A stretch of 64,000 bases of DNA, from positions 1-64,000 of the forward strand of contig NZ_JAKZLC010000003.1 of assembly GCF_022808815.1 (NCBI RefSeq), written 5' to 3'. A program made the translations under genes and the position numbers. The DNA is from Geothrix paludis (GTDB lineage Bacteria; Acidobacteriota; Holophagae; Holophagales; Holophagaceae). Positions 1 to 7,437 of the stretch are shown here, one piece after another; position 1 is the first letter of the stretch; the number at the start of each line of letters is the position of its first letter. Under the pieces are notes generated by a model. That model saw only the letters and a program-made list of their open reading frames with translations, was not told the DNA's origin and did no database searches.

Positions 1-1
1 C

Positions 2-119
2 TTCGTCGCGGCTTTTCCCCAGGGGTCACACCCGTTCCCATCCCGAACACGGCCGTTAAGACCTGGAGGGCCGATGATACTGCTCCCCACAGGAGTGGAA
101 AAGTAGGTCGCTGCGACGT
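2..119 (+). rRNA. rrf: 5S ribosomal RNA
   Basis: The sequence carries the conserved 5S core (ACACCCGTTCCCATCCCGAAC at about 27-47, then GTTAAG) and the 3' AGTAGGTCGCTGC block. The 5' arm CGTCGC (4-9) pairs with GCGACG (113-118), closing helix I, so the gene is essentially complete. The rest of the rRNA operon would lie upstream of the window. The exact ends are uncertain by a few bases. Confidence 0.93.
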
Positions 120-127
120 TAAATCCC

Positions 128-165
128 CTCCGGGCCATCACAATTGATGGCCCGGAGCTGTTTTA
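128..165 (+). terminator. Intrinsic terminator of the rRNA operon
   Basis: A perfect 12-bp stem (128-139 with 146-157, loop ACAATT) is followed by CTGTTTTA, directly after the 5S gene and before thrS. It should end rRNA transcription and separate it from thrS. Confidence 0.85.
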
Positions 166-198
166 CTGATAAAATTCTTCTCCTATTTCGAGGAATCC

Positions 199-2112
199 AT
201 GTCCATCGAGGTCCGCCTTCCTGACGACTCCCTCCGGCAGCTGCCCGAGGGGGCCACCGGGACCGAGCTGGCCGCCGGCATCGGGGCCCGCCTGCTGGAC
301 GCGGCCTTGGCCATCAAGATGGACGGCCGCCTGGTGGACCTGAAGGCCCCCCTGGTGAACGGCGCGAAGGTCGAGATCGTCACCAGCAAGAGTCCCGAGA
401 GCCTGGAGCTGATCCGGCACTCCACCGCCCATCTCCTGGCCCACGCTGTCAAGCGCCTCTACCCCGAGGCCCGGGTGGGCATCGGCCCCGTCATCGAGGA
501 CGGCTTCTACTACGACTTCTGGGTGGACAAGCCCTTCACCCCCGAGGACCTGCCGGTCATCGAGGCGGAGATGCGGAAGATCGTGGCCGAGGGCGTTGAG
601 GTTGAGCGCGAGGATCTCGGCCGGGATGCCGCCGTGGCCCGGTTCCAGGCCATGGGGGAGCCCCTCAAGGTGGAGGTCGTCTCGGGCATCCCCGCCGGCG
701 ACATCATCAGCGGCTACAAGCAGGGCGACTTCTACGATCTCTGCCGGGGCCCCCATGTGCCCAACACCTCGAAGCTGAAGGCCTTCAAGCTGCTCAGCAT
801 CGCGGGCGCCTACTGGAAGGGCGACGAGAAGAACCAGATGCTCAGCCGCATTTACGGCACCGCCTTCCACACTCAGAAGGAGCTCGACGAGCACCTTCAG
901 CGGTTGGAGGAGGCCAAGGCCCGGGACCACCGCAAGCTGGGCAAGGAGCTGGGTCTCTACTCCTTCCATCCGGAGGCGCCTGCCTCGCCCTTCTTCCACC
1001 CCAAGGGCGCCCAGGTCTACAACGAGCTCGTGACCTACATGCGCGAGCTGTACTTCAAGTACGGGTACGACGAGGTGATCACGCCGCAGGTGCTGGACGT
1101 GGCCCTCTGGAAGACCAGCGGCCACTATGAGAACTATGCCGAGAACATGTACTTCACCACCGCGGAGGAACGGGAGTACGCGCTGAAGCCCATGAACTGC
1201 CCGGGCCACTGCATCATGTTCGGCAGCCACAAGCACAGCTACCGAGACCTGCCCATCCGCTACGCGGACTTCGGCCGCCTGCACCGCTACGAACGCAGCG
1301 GCGTGACGCACGGCCTCACCCGCGTGCGCACCTTCTGTCAGGACGACGCCCACATCTACTGCGCGCCCGAACAGATCAAGACAGAGATGGCGGCCTTTCT
1401 CGCCCTGCTGAAGGAGGTCTACGACACCTTCGGCTTCGAGGGCATGCGCGTGGCCCTCTCCACCCGCCCCGAGAAGCGCCTGGGCTCGGACGAGATCTGG
1501 GACGCGGCGGAGCAGGCACTGGGCGAGGCCCTGGACGAAGCGGGCATGCCCTACACCCTGAATCCCGGCGAAGGCGCCTTCTACGGCCCCAAGATCGAGT
1601 TCCAGATCCTGGATGCCCTCAAGCGGCCCTGGCAGCTGGGCACCCTCCAGGTGGACTACATGCTGCCGGAGCGCTTCGACCTGAAGTACACGAAGGCCGA
1701 CGGCGCCGAGGGGCGCCCCGTCATGCTGCACCGGGCCATCCTGGGCAGCCTGGAGCGCTTCATGGGCATCCTGGTGGAGCACACCGCCGGCGCCTTCCCG
1801 GCCTGGCTGGCGCCCGTGCAGGTGGCCATCCTGCCCATCACGGACCGGGCCCACGCCTTCTCCACGGAGGCCGCGGCGCAGGCGAAGGCCCTGGGCCTCA
1901 GGGCAGAGGTCGATCTGCGGAACGAGAGCCTGAAGGCGAAGATCCGCGAGGCTCAGCTGGCCAAGGTGCCCTACATGCTGGTGATCGGGGATCGCGAGGC
2001 GGAGGCCGGCACGGTGTCCGTGCGGCATCGCCACCGGGGGGATCTGGGCGTCCAGCCTTTGGATGGCTTCCTCAAGGGGCTCGCCACCGAAGTCCGCGAG
2101 CGACAGCGCTGA
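199..2112 (+). CDS. thrS: Threonine--tRNA ligase
   Basis: Cytoplasmic class II synthetase that charges tRNA-Thr with threonine. The 637-residue product is the usual full length: TGS domain (about 1-60), an editing domain with HSTAH at 74-78 and CRGPH near 182 (which clears Ser-tRNA-Thr), a catalytic core with MNCPGHC near 332 and motif 2 RVRTFCQDDAH near 375, a motif 3 region near 511, and a C-terminal anticodon-binding domain from about 540. The ATG has a GAGGAAT Shine-Dalgarno element just upstream. It leads a thrS-infC-rpmI-rplT cluster, the standard bacterial order. All expected catalytic and editing residues are visible. Confidence 0.98.
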   Translation: MSIEVRLPDDSLRQLPEGATGTELAAGIGARLLDAALAIKMDGRLVDLKAPLVNGAKVEIVTSKSPESLELIRHSTAHLLAHAVKRLYPEARVGIGPVIEDGFYYDFWVDKPFTPEDLPVIEAEMRKIVAEGVEVEREDLGRDAAVARFQAMGEPLKVEVVSGIPAGDIISGYKQGDFYDLCRGPHVPNTSKLKAFKLLSIAGAYWKGDEKNQMLSRIYGTAFHTQKELDEHLQRLEEAKARDHRKLGKELGLYSFHPEAPASPFFHPKGAQVYNELVTYMRELYFKYGYDEVITPQVLDVALWKTSGHYENYAENMYFTTAEEREYALKPMNCPGHCIMFGSHKHSYRDLPIRYADFGRLHRYERSGVTHGLTRVRTFCQDDAHIYCAPEQIKTEMAAFLALLKEVYDTFGFEGMRVALSTRPEKRLGSDEIWDAAEQALGEALDEAGMPYTLNPGEGAFYGPKIEFQILDALKRPWQLGTLQVDYMLPERFDLKYTKADGAEGRPVMLHRAILGSLERFMGILVEHTAGAFPAWLAPVQVAILPITDRAHAFSTEAAAQAKALGLRAEVDLRNESLKAKIREAQLAKVPYMLVIGDREAEAGTVSVRHRHRGDLGVQPLDGFLKGLATEVRERQR

Positions 2113-2186
2113 GCCGGTTTTCCTTGCTTGGCACGAATCCGTCCAAGTGGTAGACTTTTTGTCCTTGTGCAACTAGGGGAGGAACC

Positions 2187-2774
2187 ATTCGTCCGAACGA
2201 GACCCGCATCAACGACGGCATCCGGGCCCCCGAGGTCCGCGTCATTTCTGAAGATGGCGAACAGCTCGGCGTGATGCCCCCCCACCAGGCCATCCGGATC
2301 GCGGAAGAGCGCGGCCTCGACTTGGTGGAAGTGGCCGGGAACGCGAATCCGCCCGTCTGCAGGATCATGGACTACGGCAAGTACAAGTTCATGGAAGCCA
2401 AGCGAGAACACGCGGCCCGGGCCAAGCAGAAGAACATCGTGGTCAAGGAAGTGAAGTTCCGCCCCAAGACTGACGACCACGACTTCGACTTCAAGATGAA
2501 GCACATCCTGCGGTTCCTGGAGGAAGAAGACAAAGTCAAGGTAGTGGTCATGTTCCGCGGACGTGAAGTCGTCCATCGCGACATCGGCTACCGGATCATC
2601 GAGGAAGTCATCCGCCGGGTCGGCGACAAGGCCATCGTCGAGAAGGGCGCCGGCATCGATGGACGCGACATGCACGCCATCCTCGCCCCCCGGATCATCG
2701 AAGTCCCCAAGGCGCCCAAGAAGCCCAAGCCGGCCCAGCCGGAAACCCCTGAAACCGAAGCCAAGATCCAGTGA
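2187..2774 (+). CDS. infC: Translation initiation factor IF-3 (AUU start)
   Basis: IF-3 binds the 30S subunit, blocks premature 50S joining and checks the start codon and initiator tRNA. Reading back from the conserved [19 protein letters not shown] segment leads in frame to ATT at 2187, preceded by AGGGGAGG (2174-2182). This gives (M)[18 protein letters not shown], the normal IF-3 N-terminus, and 195 residues. A later GTG (2271) would remove the conserved first strands. The C-domain ([16 protein letters not shown] and onward) is intact. AUU initiation of infC is a known autoregulatory device in E. coli: IF-3 rejects its own non-canonical start when abundant. The gene lies between thrS and rpmI, as is usual. 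Confidence 0.95.
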   Translation: MRPNETRINDGIRAPEVRVISEDGEQLGVMPPHQAIRIAEERGLDLVEVAGNANPPVCRIMDYGKYKFMEAKREHAARAKQKNIVVKEVKFRPKTDDHDFDFKMKHILRFLEEEDKVKVVVMFRGREVVHRDIGYRIIEEVIRRVGDKAIVEKGAGIDGRDMHAILAPRIIEVPKAPKKPKPAQPETPETEAKIQ

Positions 2775-2781
2775 GGAAGCC

Positions 2782-2982
2782 ATGAGCTACAAGATCAAGA
2801 GCCACAAGGGCGCCCAGAAGCGTTTCAAGAAGACCGCCGGCGGCAAGTTCAAGCGCGGGTGCTCGCACCAGCGCCACATCCTGACCAAGAAGACCGCCAA
2901 GCGGAAGCGCCAGCTGGACATGGGCGGCATGGTGGCCAAGGCCGATCAGAAGGCCGTGGCGGCGATGCTGCCCTACGCCTGA
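2782..2982 (+). CDS. rpmI: 50S ribosomal protein L35 (bL35)
   Basis: Small basic 66-residue large-subunit protein beginning [19 protein letters not shown] and containing the family [14 protein letters not shown] segment. The ATG lies 7 bp after the infC stop, with GAGGAAG as ribosome-binding site. Longer upstream extensions in this frame overlap infC and are not protein-like. It is co-transcribed with infC; rplT follows after an unusually long spacer that holds a repeat element. Confidence 0.97.
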   Translation: MSYKIKSHKGAQKRFKKTAGGKFKRGCSHQRHILTKKTAKRKRQLDMGGMVAKADQKAVAAMLPYA

Positions 2983-2989
2983 TTCTATT

Positions 2990-3060
2990 CCGGGGGTTCC
3001 ACGCTCCGCTTCGCTGCGCGAACACCCCCGGACCCCCACGCCCTTGCAGGCCGAGCCTGC
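2990..3060 (+). repeat. Two-hairpin REP-like intergenic repeat, copy 1
   Basis: The main palindrome (2990-3031) starts CCGGGGGTTCC and ends ACACCCCCGG, enclosing a GC-rich variable loop. It is followed by ACCCCCACG and then a second hairpin, GCAGGC-CGA-GCCTGC (3046-3060). Two further copies with the same architecture lie at 28184-28244 (reverse orientation) and 53735-53795. This copy sits between rpmI and rplT. No gene is encoded in it. Confidence 0.75.
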
Positions 3061-3179
3061 GCGGGCTTGGATTCTCTCTCCGCCGGTCCTAGAATCGGTG
3101 GTTCAACCCGGTGGCTGAGGCCACCCCCGATGAGGCCTTCAAACGCTCGTTCTGAGCTGCCTCGAGGAAAGGAATCAAG

Positions 3180-3527
3180 ATGACTCGTGTAAAGCGTGGT
3201 TTTAAGCGGGCCCAGCGCCGCAAGCGGATGATGAAGTTCGCGAAGGGCTTCTACGGCGCCAAGTCGCGGCTGTACCGCTCCGCCAAGGAAGCCGTCGAGA
3301 AGGCCCTCGGCTATGCCTACCGCGACCGCAAGGTCAAGAAGCGCGACTTCCGCCGCCTCTGGGTGGTGCGCATCAGCGCCGCCTGCACGCAGAACGGCAC
3401 CAGCTACTCCAAGTTCATGGGCGGCCTGAAGAAGGCGTCCGTGGATCTGGACCGCAAGATTCTCGCGGATCTCGCCGTGCGCAATCCCGAAGCGTTTACC
3501 AAGCTCGTGGCCGTGGCCAAGGGCTGA
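3180..3527 (+). CDS. rplT: 50S ribosomal protein L20 (bL20)
   Basis: Full-length 115-residue bL20, which nucleates 23S rRNA folding early in 50S assembly. The N-terminal basic extension ([16 protein letters not shown]) and the globular part with [11 protein letters not shown] and NGTSYSKFM are family hallmarks. The ATG follows GAGGAAAGGAATCAAG. In other bacteria L20 represses this operon through an mRNA mimic of its rRNA site. The 197-bp rpmI-rplT spacer could hold such a site, but I cannot identify one with confidence. Confidence 0.98.
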   Translation: MTRVKRGFKRAQRRKRMMKFAKGFYGAKSRLYRSAKEAVEKALGYAYRDRKVKKRDFRRLWVVRISAACTQNGTSYSKFMGGLKKASVDLDRKILADLAVRNPEAFTKLVAVAKG

Positions 3528-3552
3528 TCGCGAACATCCATCGCAGACACCC

Positions 3553-3584
3553 GGAAGGCCGCGCGAGCGGCCTTCCCTTGTTTT
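3553..3584 (+). terminator. Intrinsic terminator after rplT
   Basis: A 10-bp stem (3553-3562 with 3567-3576) with a GCGA tetraloop is followed by CTTGTTTT. It ends the infC-rpmI-rplT transcript 24 bp before pheS. Confidence 0.85.
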
Positions 3585-3607
3585 GAGACACCTCTCCCGA
3601 GGGATCC

Positions 3608-4678
3608 ATGGACCACCTGCTTCCAGCCGAGATTCTCGAGGCGGACCGCGCCTTCCCGGTGGCCCTGGCCGCCTGCGCCGACCTGGATGCCCTCCTGCGC
3701 CTGAAGGGCGCCTACGTGGGCCGCGAGGGCAGCCACGCCGCGCGTCTCATGGACCTGCTGAAGGCCGCGCCCAAGGAGCAGAAGCGCGACCTGGGCGCCG
3801 CCATCAACGGCCTCAAGCAGGGCTGGGAGGAAGGCCTGAAGGCCCGCCAGACGGAGCTGGAGGCGGCGAAGAAGAACCTGAACGCGCTGGCCTCGAGCTG
3901 GGATCCCGCCCTGCCGCCGCCCGTGCCCGCCCGTGGGGCGCTGCATCCCCTGAACCGCCTCATGGACCGCCTGGTGGAGGTCTTCCGTCCCCTGGGCTTC
4001 CATGTGGAGGAGGGCCCGGAGGTCGAGACCGAGGCCCACAACTTCGACGGACTGAACATCCCGGAGGACCACCCCGCGAAGGCCTCCTCGGACACCTTCT
4101 ACCTGGCCGCCCACCCCGAGCTGCTGCTCCGCACGCACACCAGCCCCGTGCAGGTGCGCACGCTCCTGCGCGTGGCGCCGGACCTCCAGAAGCTCGGCGG
4201 CATCCGCTTCCTGGCGCCCGGGCGGGTCTACCGCAAGGACGAGATCGATCCCACCCACAGCCCCATGTTCCACCAGGTGGAGGGCATGCTCGTGGGCCAC
4301 GACATCGGCATGCAGCACCTCAAAGGCACCCTGGAATACGCGCTGCGGGCCCTGTTCGGCCCCCACACGGAGATCCGCCTGCGGCCTTCGTACTTCCCCT
4401 TCGTGGAGCCGGGCTGCGAGGTGGACGTGAGCTGCCCGCTCTGCGACGCCAAGGGCTGCCGCGTGTGCAAGGGCTCGGGCTGGGTGGAGATCCTGGGAGC
4501 GGGCCTCCTCCATCCGAACGTGCTCAAGTACGCGGGCATCGACCCCGAGGAATGGTCAGGTTGGGCCTTCGGCATGGGCGTGGAGCGTATGGCCATGATG
4601 CTGAGCCAGACGCCGGACCTGCGGCTCTTCTTCGAGAACGACCAGCGCTTCCTCGGGGCCATGGGAGGGCTCGACTGA
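3608..4678 (+). CDS. pheS: Phenylalanine--tRNA ligase alpha subunit
   Basis: Catalytic subunit of the alpha2-beta2 synthetase that charges tRNA-Phe. The 356-residue product has the N-terminal coiled-coil arm (about 1-105), motif 1 near FHVEEGPEVETEAHNFD, motif 2 around GRVYRKDEIDPTHSPMFHQ, and motif 3 GWAFGMGVERMAMM near the C-terminus. A CPLC...CRVC pair inserted before the GWVEILGAG strand resembles a small zinc knuckle that many bacterial PheS proteins carry. Its stop overlaps the pheT start (TGATG), implying translational coupling. Confidence 0.98.
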   Translation: MDHLLPAEILEADRAFPVALAACADLDALLRLKGAYVGREGSHAARLMDLLKAAPKEQKRDLGAAINGLKQGWEEGLKARQTELEAAKKNLNALASSWDPALPPPVPARGALHPLNRLMDRLVEVFRPLGFHVEEGPEVETEAHNFDGLNIPEDHPAKASSDTFYLAAHPELLLRTHTSPVQVRTLLRVAPDLQKLGGIRFLAPGRVYRKDEIDPTHSPMFHQVEGMLVGHDIGMQHLKGTLEYALRALFGPHTEIRLRPSYFPFVEPGCEVDVSCPLCDAKGCRVCKGSGWVEILGAGLLHPNVLKYAGIDPEEWSGWAFGMGVERMAMMLSQTPDLRLFFENDQRFLGAMGGLD

Positions 4679-6600
4679 TGTGGATCGAACGCAAGGCCCT
4701 CGCCGCTGAAATTCCCGCAGCCGCGGCCCTGGACACGCGCCAGCTCTGCGAGCTGCTGGCCTCCCTCGGCTTCCCCGTGGATGGCGTGGCCTCCCGTGAA
4801 GGCACGGACGTGCTGGACGTGGACATCACCGCCAACCGCGGCGACGCCATGTCCCACCGCGGCATGGCCCGCGAGGTGGCGGCGAAGCTGCGCCAGCCCC
4901 TGGCGCCCTTGGCCCCGCCCCCGGTGGCGGAAGGCGCGCCGCAGGTCCCCGTGCGCCTGGAGAGCCCGGCCTGCCCCCTGTACGCCACGGCCTTGTTGAG
5001 CCTGGGGACGGGCGGAACCCCGGCCGACGCGCAGGCCTTCCTGCGGGCTCTCGACGCCTCCGCCAAGGGCCTGCCCGCGGTGGACGCCTCCAACGAGCTG
5101 CTGCACCGCTACGGCCATCCCACCCACGCCTTCGACGCGGACCGCATCCAGGGCGCCGTCTCCGTGCGCTGGGCCATCTCCGGAGAGAAGCTGGTGACGC
5201 TGGATGGCGTGACCCGCACTCTCCTGGCCCAGGACCTCGTCATCGCCGACGAGGCCGGTCCCATCGCCCTGGCGGGGGTCATGGGCGGCGACGGCACCAA
5301 GGTGACAGAAGCCACCCGCCGCGTGCTGCTGGAGAGCGCCTGGTTCGATCCCAAGACCGTGCGGGCCACGGCCCGCCGCCACAGCCTGCACACGGACGCC
5401 TCCCACCGCTTCGGCCGCGGGGCGGATCCAGCCATGGCCACCGTGGCCCGGGACCTCCTGGTGGACCGCCTCCGCACCTGGGCCGGGGCCACCCTGGAGG
5501 GGGCCTGGACCGCCGGCGCCCTGCCGGCTCACGCTTCATCCGTGACCCTGTCCGAGGCCATGCTCGTGCGTGTGGCTGGCGAACCGCTGACCCTGGCCGA
5601 GGCGGCCGAGGCGCTGACGCGCCTGGGCTGCGTCGTGAAGGCCGGTTCCGACACCCTGACCGTCCAGCCCCCCACCTGGCGTCACGACATGGCCATCCCC
5701 GACGACTTGGCGGAGGAGGTGCTGCGCCTCCGGGGCTACGAGCACATCCCCTCGGTGCTGCCGCCTCTGGAGGGTCCGCCCCAGCGGCTGTCGCCGGACT
5801 ACCGCCTGCGCCAAGCCCTGGCCCGGCGTCTGGCCCACCTGGGCTTCCACCAGACCGTCACCTACGGCTTCATCAGCCCCGAGGCCGATGCCGCCTTCGC
5901 GGCGCCGGACAACGCCCCCGAAGGTCGCACCCTGGTCAACCCGCTGGGACAGGAGTACTCCGTGCTGCGGGGGACCCTCCTGTCCAGCCTGAAGGACGCG
6001 GCAGAGCAGAACCTCCGCCAGGGAGCGCGGGAAGTGCGCCTCTTCGAGGTGGCGCCCACCTACATCAGCGGCCCCAAGGGCCCCGGGGAGCGCTTCACCC
6101 TGGGCCTCGCCTGGGGCGGCACCCAGGGCGGCGAGGACTACCTGAGCCCCGCCCGGCCCGTGCGGGAGGCCGACCTCCGCGGCATCGCCCGGGACCTTGG
6201 GCTGGCGGCGCTGCCAGAGGTGCGCGCGCTGGGCGAGGGCCTCTTCGGCTTCGAGGTCCCCGTGGCCGACCTGCCCCGGCCCGGGGAGCGGATCGTCCCG
6301 GCCTTCCGTCCCTTCAGCCGCTTCCCCTCCGTGGAGCGGGACCTGTCCCTCCTGGTGGACCTGGGCCAGCCCTACGAGGCCCTGGCCGCGGCCATGCGGG
6401 CGGCTCTCCCGGCGGAGGTGCTCCAGGATCTGCGCTGCGTGGACGTCTTCCGCCACAAGAGCCTGCCCGAAGGCCGCCAGGCCTGGCTGATGCGCCTGCG
6501 TTTCCAGGCGGACCGCACCTTGGTGGGTTCCGAGGTGGACGGCTGGATGGCCTCGGCCCTGGCCGCCGCCGAGGCCCTCGGCGCGAAAATCCGGGCGTAG
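4678..6600 (+). CDS. pheT: Phenylalanine--tRNA ligase beta subunit, short form lacking the tRNA-binding (EMAP-like) domain
   Basis: Editing and structural partner of PheS. The ATG overlaps the pheS stop. The product is 640 residues, whereas typical bacterial PheT is about 790-800. The start (about 1-38) resembles the usual N-terminus, but the sequence then passes directly into the B1 segment DVLDVDITANRGDAMSHRG. The OB-fold/EMAP-like tRNA-binding domain normally inserted there (about residues 40-150) is absent. The B3/B4 editing region is present but compressed (HRYGHPTHAFD, LAGVMGGD). The B5 region, the catalytic-like core and the C-terminal FDX-ACB domain (RFPSVERDLSLLV onward) are intact. 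The frame is open throughout and the gene sits in its normal operon, so it is more likely a lineage form than a decayed gene. Confidence 0.95.
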   Translation: MWIERKALAAEIPAAAALDTRQLCELLASLGFPVDGVASREGTDVLDVDITANRGDAMSHRGMAREVAAKLRQPLAPLAPPPVAEGAPQVPVRLESPACPLYATALLSLGTGGTPADAQAFLRALDASAKGLPAVDASNELLHRYGHPTHAFDADRIQGAVSVRWAISGEKLVTLDGVTRTLLAQDLVIADEAGPIALAGVMGGDGTKVTEATRRVLLESAWFDPKTVRATARRHSLHTDASHRFGRGADPAMATVARDLLVDRLRTWAGATLEGAWTAGALPAHASSVTLSEAMLVRVAGEPLTLAEAAEALTRLGCVVKAGSDTLTVQPPTWRHDMAIPDDLAEEVLRLRGYEHIPSVLPPLEGPPQRLSPDYRLRQALARRLAHLGFHQTVTYGFISPEADAAFAAPDNAPEGRTLVNPLGQEYSVLRGTLLSSLKDAAEQNLRQGAREVRLFEVAPTYISGPKGPGERFTLGLAWGGTQGGEDYLSPARPVREADLRGIARDLGLAALPEVRALGEGLFGFEVPVADLPRPGERIVPAFRPFSRFPSVERDLSLLVDLGQPYEALAAAMRAALPAEVLQDLRCVDVFRHKSLPEGRQAWLMRLRFQADRTLVGSEVDGWMASALAAAEALGAKIRA

Positions 6601-6619
6601 AATCCCCCAAGAGGACTCC

Positions 6620-6856
6620 ATGGATCTGCTCAAACAGCTCGAATCGAAGATGCATGCCCTGGTGCAGCAGCGCAACCAGCTGAAGGAAGAACTGGATGCG
6701 CTGAAGACCGCCGGCTCGGCCGGGGAGCAGGAGCTGCAGTCCCTCCGGGCCCGGCTGGAGGAGGCCCTGGCCGAGAAGACGGCCCTGGAGAAGGACCGCG
6801 AGGCCGTGAAGACCCAGGTGGCCGCGATTCTGCAGGCCCTGGAGGCCCTGGGATGA
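6620..6856 (+). CDS. Small coiled-coil protein, ZapB-like
   Basis: A 78-residue, almost wholly alpha-helical protein with heptad-like leucines and many Glu/Lys/Gln (MDLLKQLESKMHALVQQRNQ and onward), as in the cell-division coiled-coil factor ZapB. It starts 19 bp after pheT with GAGGACTCC upstream, and its stop overlaps the zapA start (ATGA), so the two are translationally coupled. ZapB-type proteins bridge ZapA-FtsZ to the nucleoid or envelope. The assignment rests on size, coiled-coil character and the zapA partner; sequence identity to true ZapB cannot be shown here. Confidence 0.7.
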   Translation: MDLLKQLESKMHALVQQRNQLKEELDALKTAGSAGEQELQSLRARLEEALAEKTALEKDREAVKTQVAAILQALEALG

Positions 6857-7212
6857 AGCCCCAGCCGCCCCTGCCGGGGGTCCGGGCCGCCACGGTGTCG
6901 GTCCTGGGGCGGGAGCTCCAGGTCCAGACGGACCGGCCCGAGACCCTGGCGGCGGCGGTGCGGATCCTGGAGGACACCTTCCGCGACATGGACTCGCAAT
7001 GCCAGCTAAGATGGGGGAGTGTCCCGAAGGGCCTCGACACTCCGTCCTGGTACCTCCTGGGCGCCCTGAACCTGGCGCACCGTGTGGCGCGTCTCGAGCA
7101 GGAAGCCAACCAGCACACCCAGAACCTGGAACAGACTCTTTCAAAGCTGCTGAACGATGTTCCGGACGAACCTTCCGCCCCCGTGCCCTTCCTCGACGAG
7201 GACGGAGACTGA
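6853..7212 (+). CDS. zapA: Cell division protein ZapA
   Basis: A 119-residue protein with the ZapA fold. A short N-terminal beta segment (ATVSVLGRELQVQTDRPETL) is followed by a helix with AAAVRILEDTF and a long C-terminal helix (YLLGALNLAHRVARLEQEAN) that forms the tetrameric coiled coil. ZapA cross-links FtsZ protofilaments at the division site. The first ATG overlaps the stop of the preceding coiled-coil gene. The acidic tail (SAPVPFLDEDGD) is probably disordered. The gene is directly followed by a 6S RNA candidate, an arrangement known from many bacteria. Confidence 0.88.
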   Translation: MKPQPPLPGVRAATVSVLGRELQVQTDRPETLAAAVRILEDTFRDMDSQCQLRWGSVPKGLDTPSWYLLGALNLAHRVARLEQEANQHTQNLEQTLSKLLNDVPDEPSAPVPFLDEDGD

Positions 7213-7384
7213 TTTCCCTGCGAGGCCCGTGATCATGGCCAAGCGCTTGTTCCGTAAGTCGACCTGGGAGACCTTCCCCCTGTCCTGTGCGTTCCGCGCG
7301 TCGGCGCGCCTTAGCCAGGGACTCTGGTCTCCCCCCTACCAGCTAGGGAACTCGGCAAGCCTCCACGACTGAGCGGGGATTTTC
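7213..7384 (+). ncRNA. ssrS: 6S RNA candidate
   Basis: The 225-bp zapA-rny gap contains a self-complementary region of about 170 nt. TCCCTGC (7215-7221) pairs with GCGGGGA (7373-7379), GAGGC with GCCTC just inside, GCTTG/TTCC with GGAA/CAAGC further in, and GGGAGACC with GGTCTCCC around a central pyrimidine-rich open region. A T-rich tail (ATTTTCTTT) follows. Size, rod-like fold with a central bubble and position after zapA all match 6S RNA, the sigma70-RNA polymerase regulator. I cannot run a covariance model, so the identity is an inference; another structured RNA or leader of rny is the alternative. Confidence 0.68.
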
Positions 7385-7437
7385 TTTCACATTCTGGCGC
7401 TGGTGGCTCTTCGGATCCTCATTCCCTGGAGTCGCCC

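Noticed and set aside
163-2172. Long minus-strand open frame antisense to thrS
   Set aside because: In GC-rich DNA the antisense frame of a real gene often lacks stops. Its translation is Gly/Leu/His/Val-biased with no motif, and it mirrors a complete thrS.
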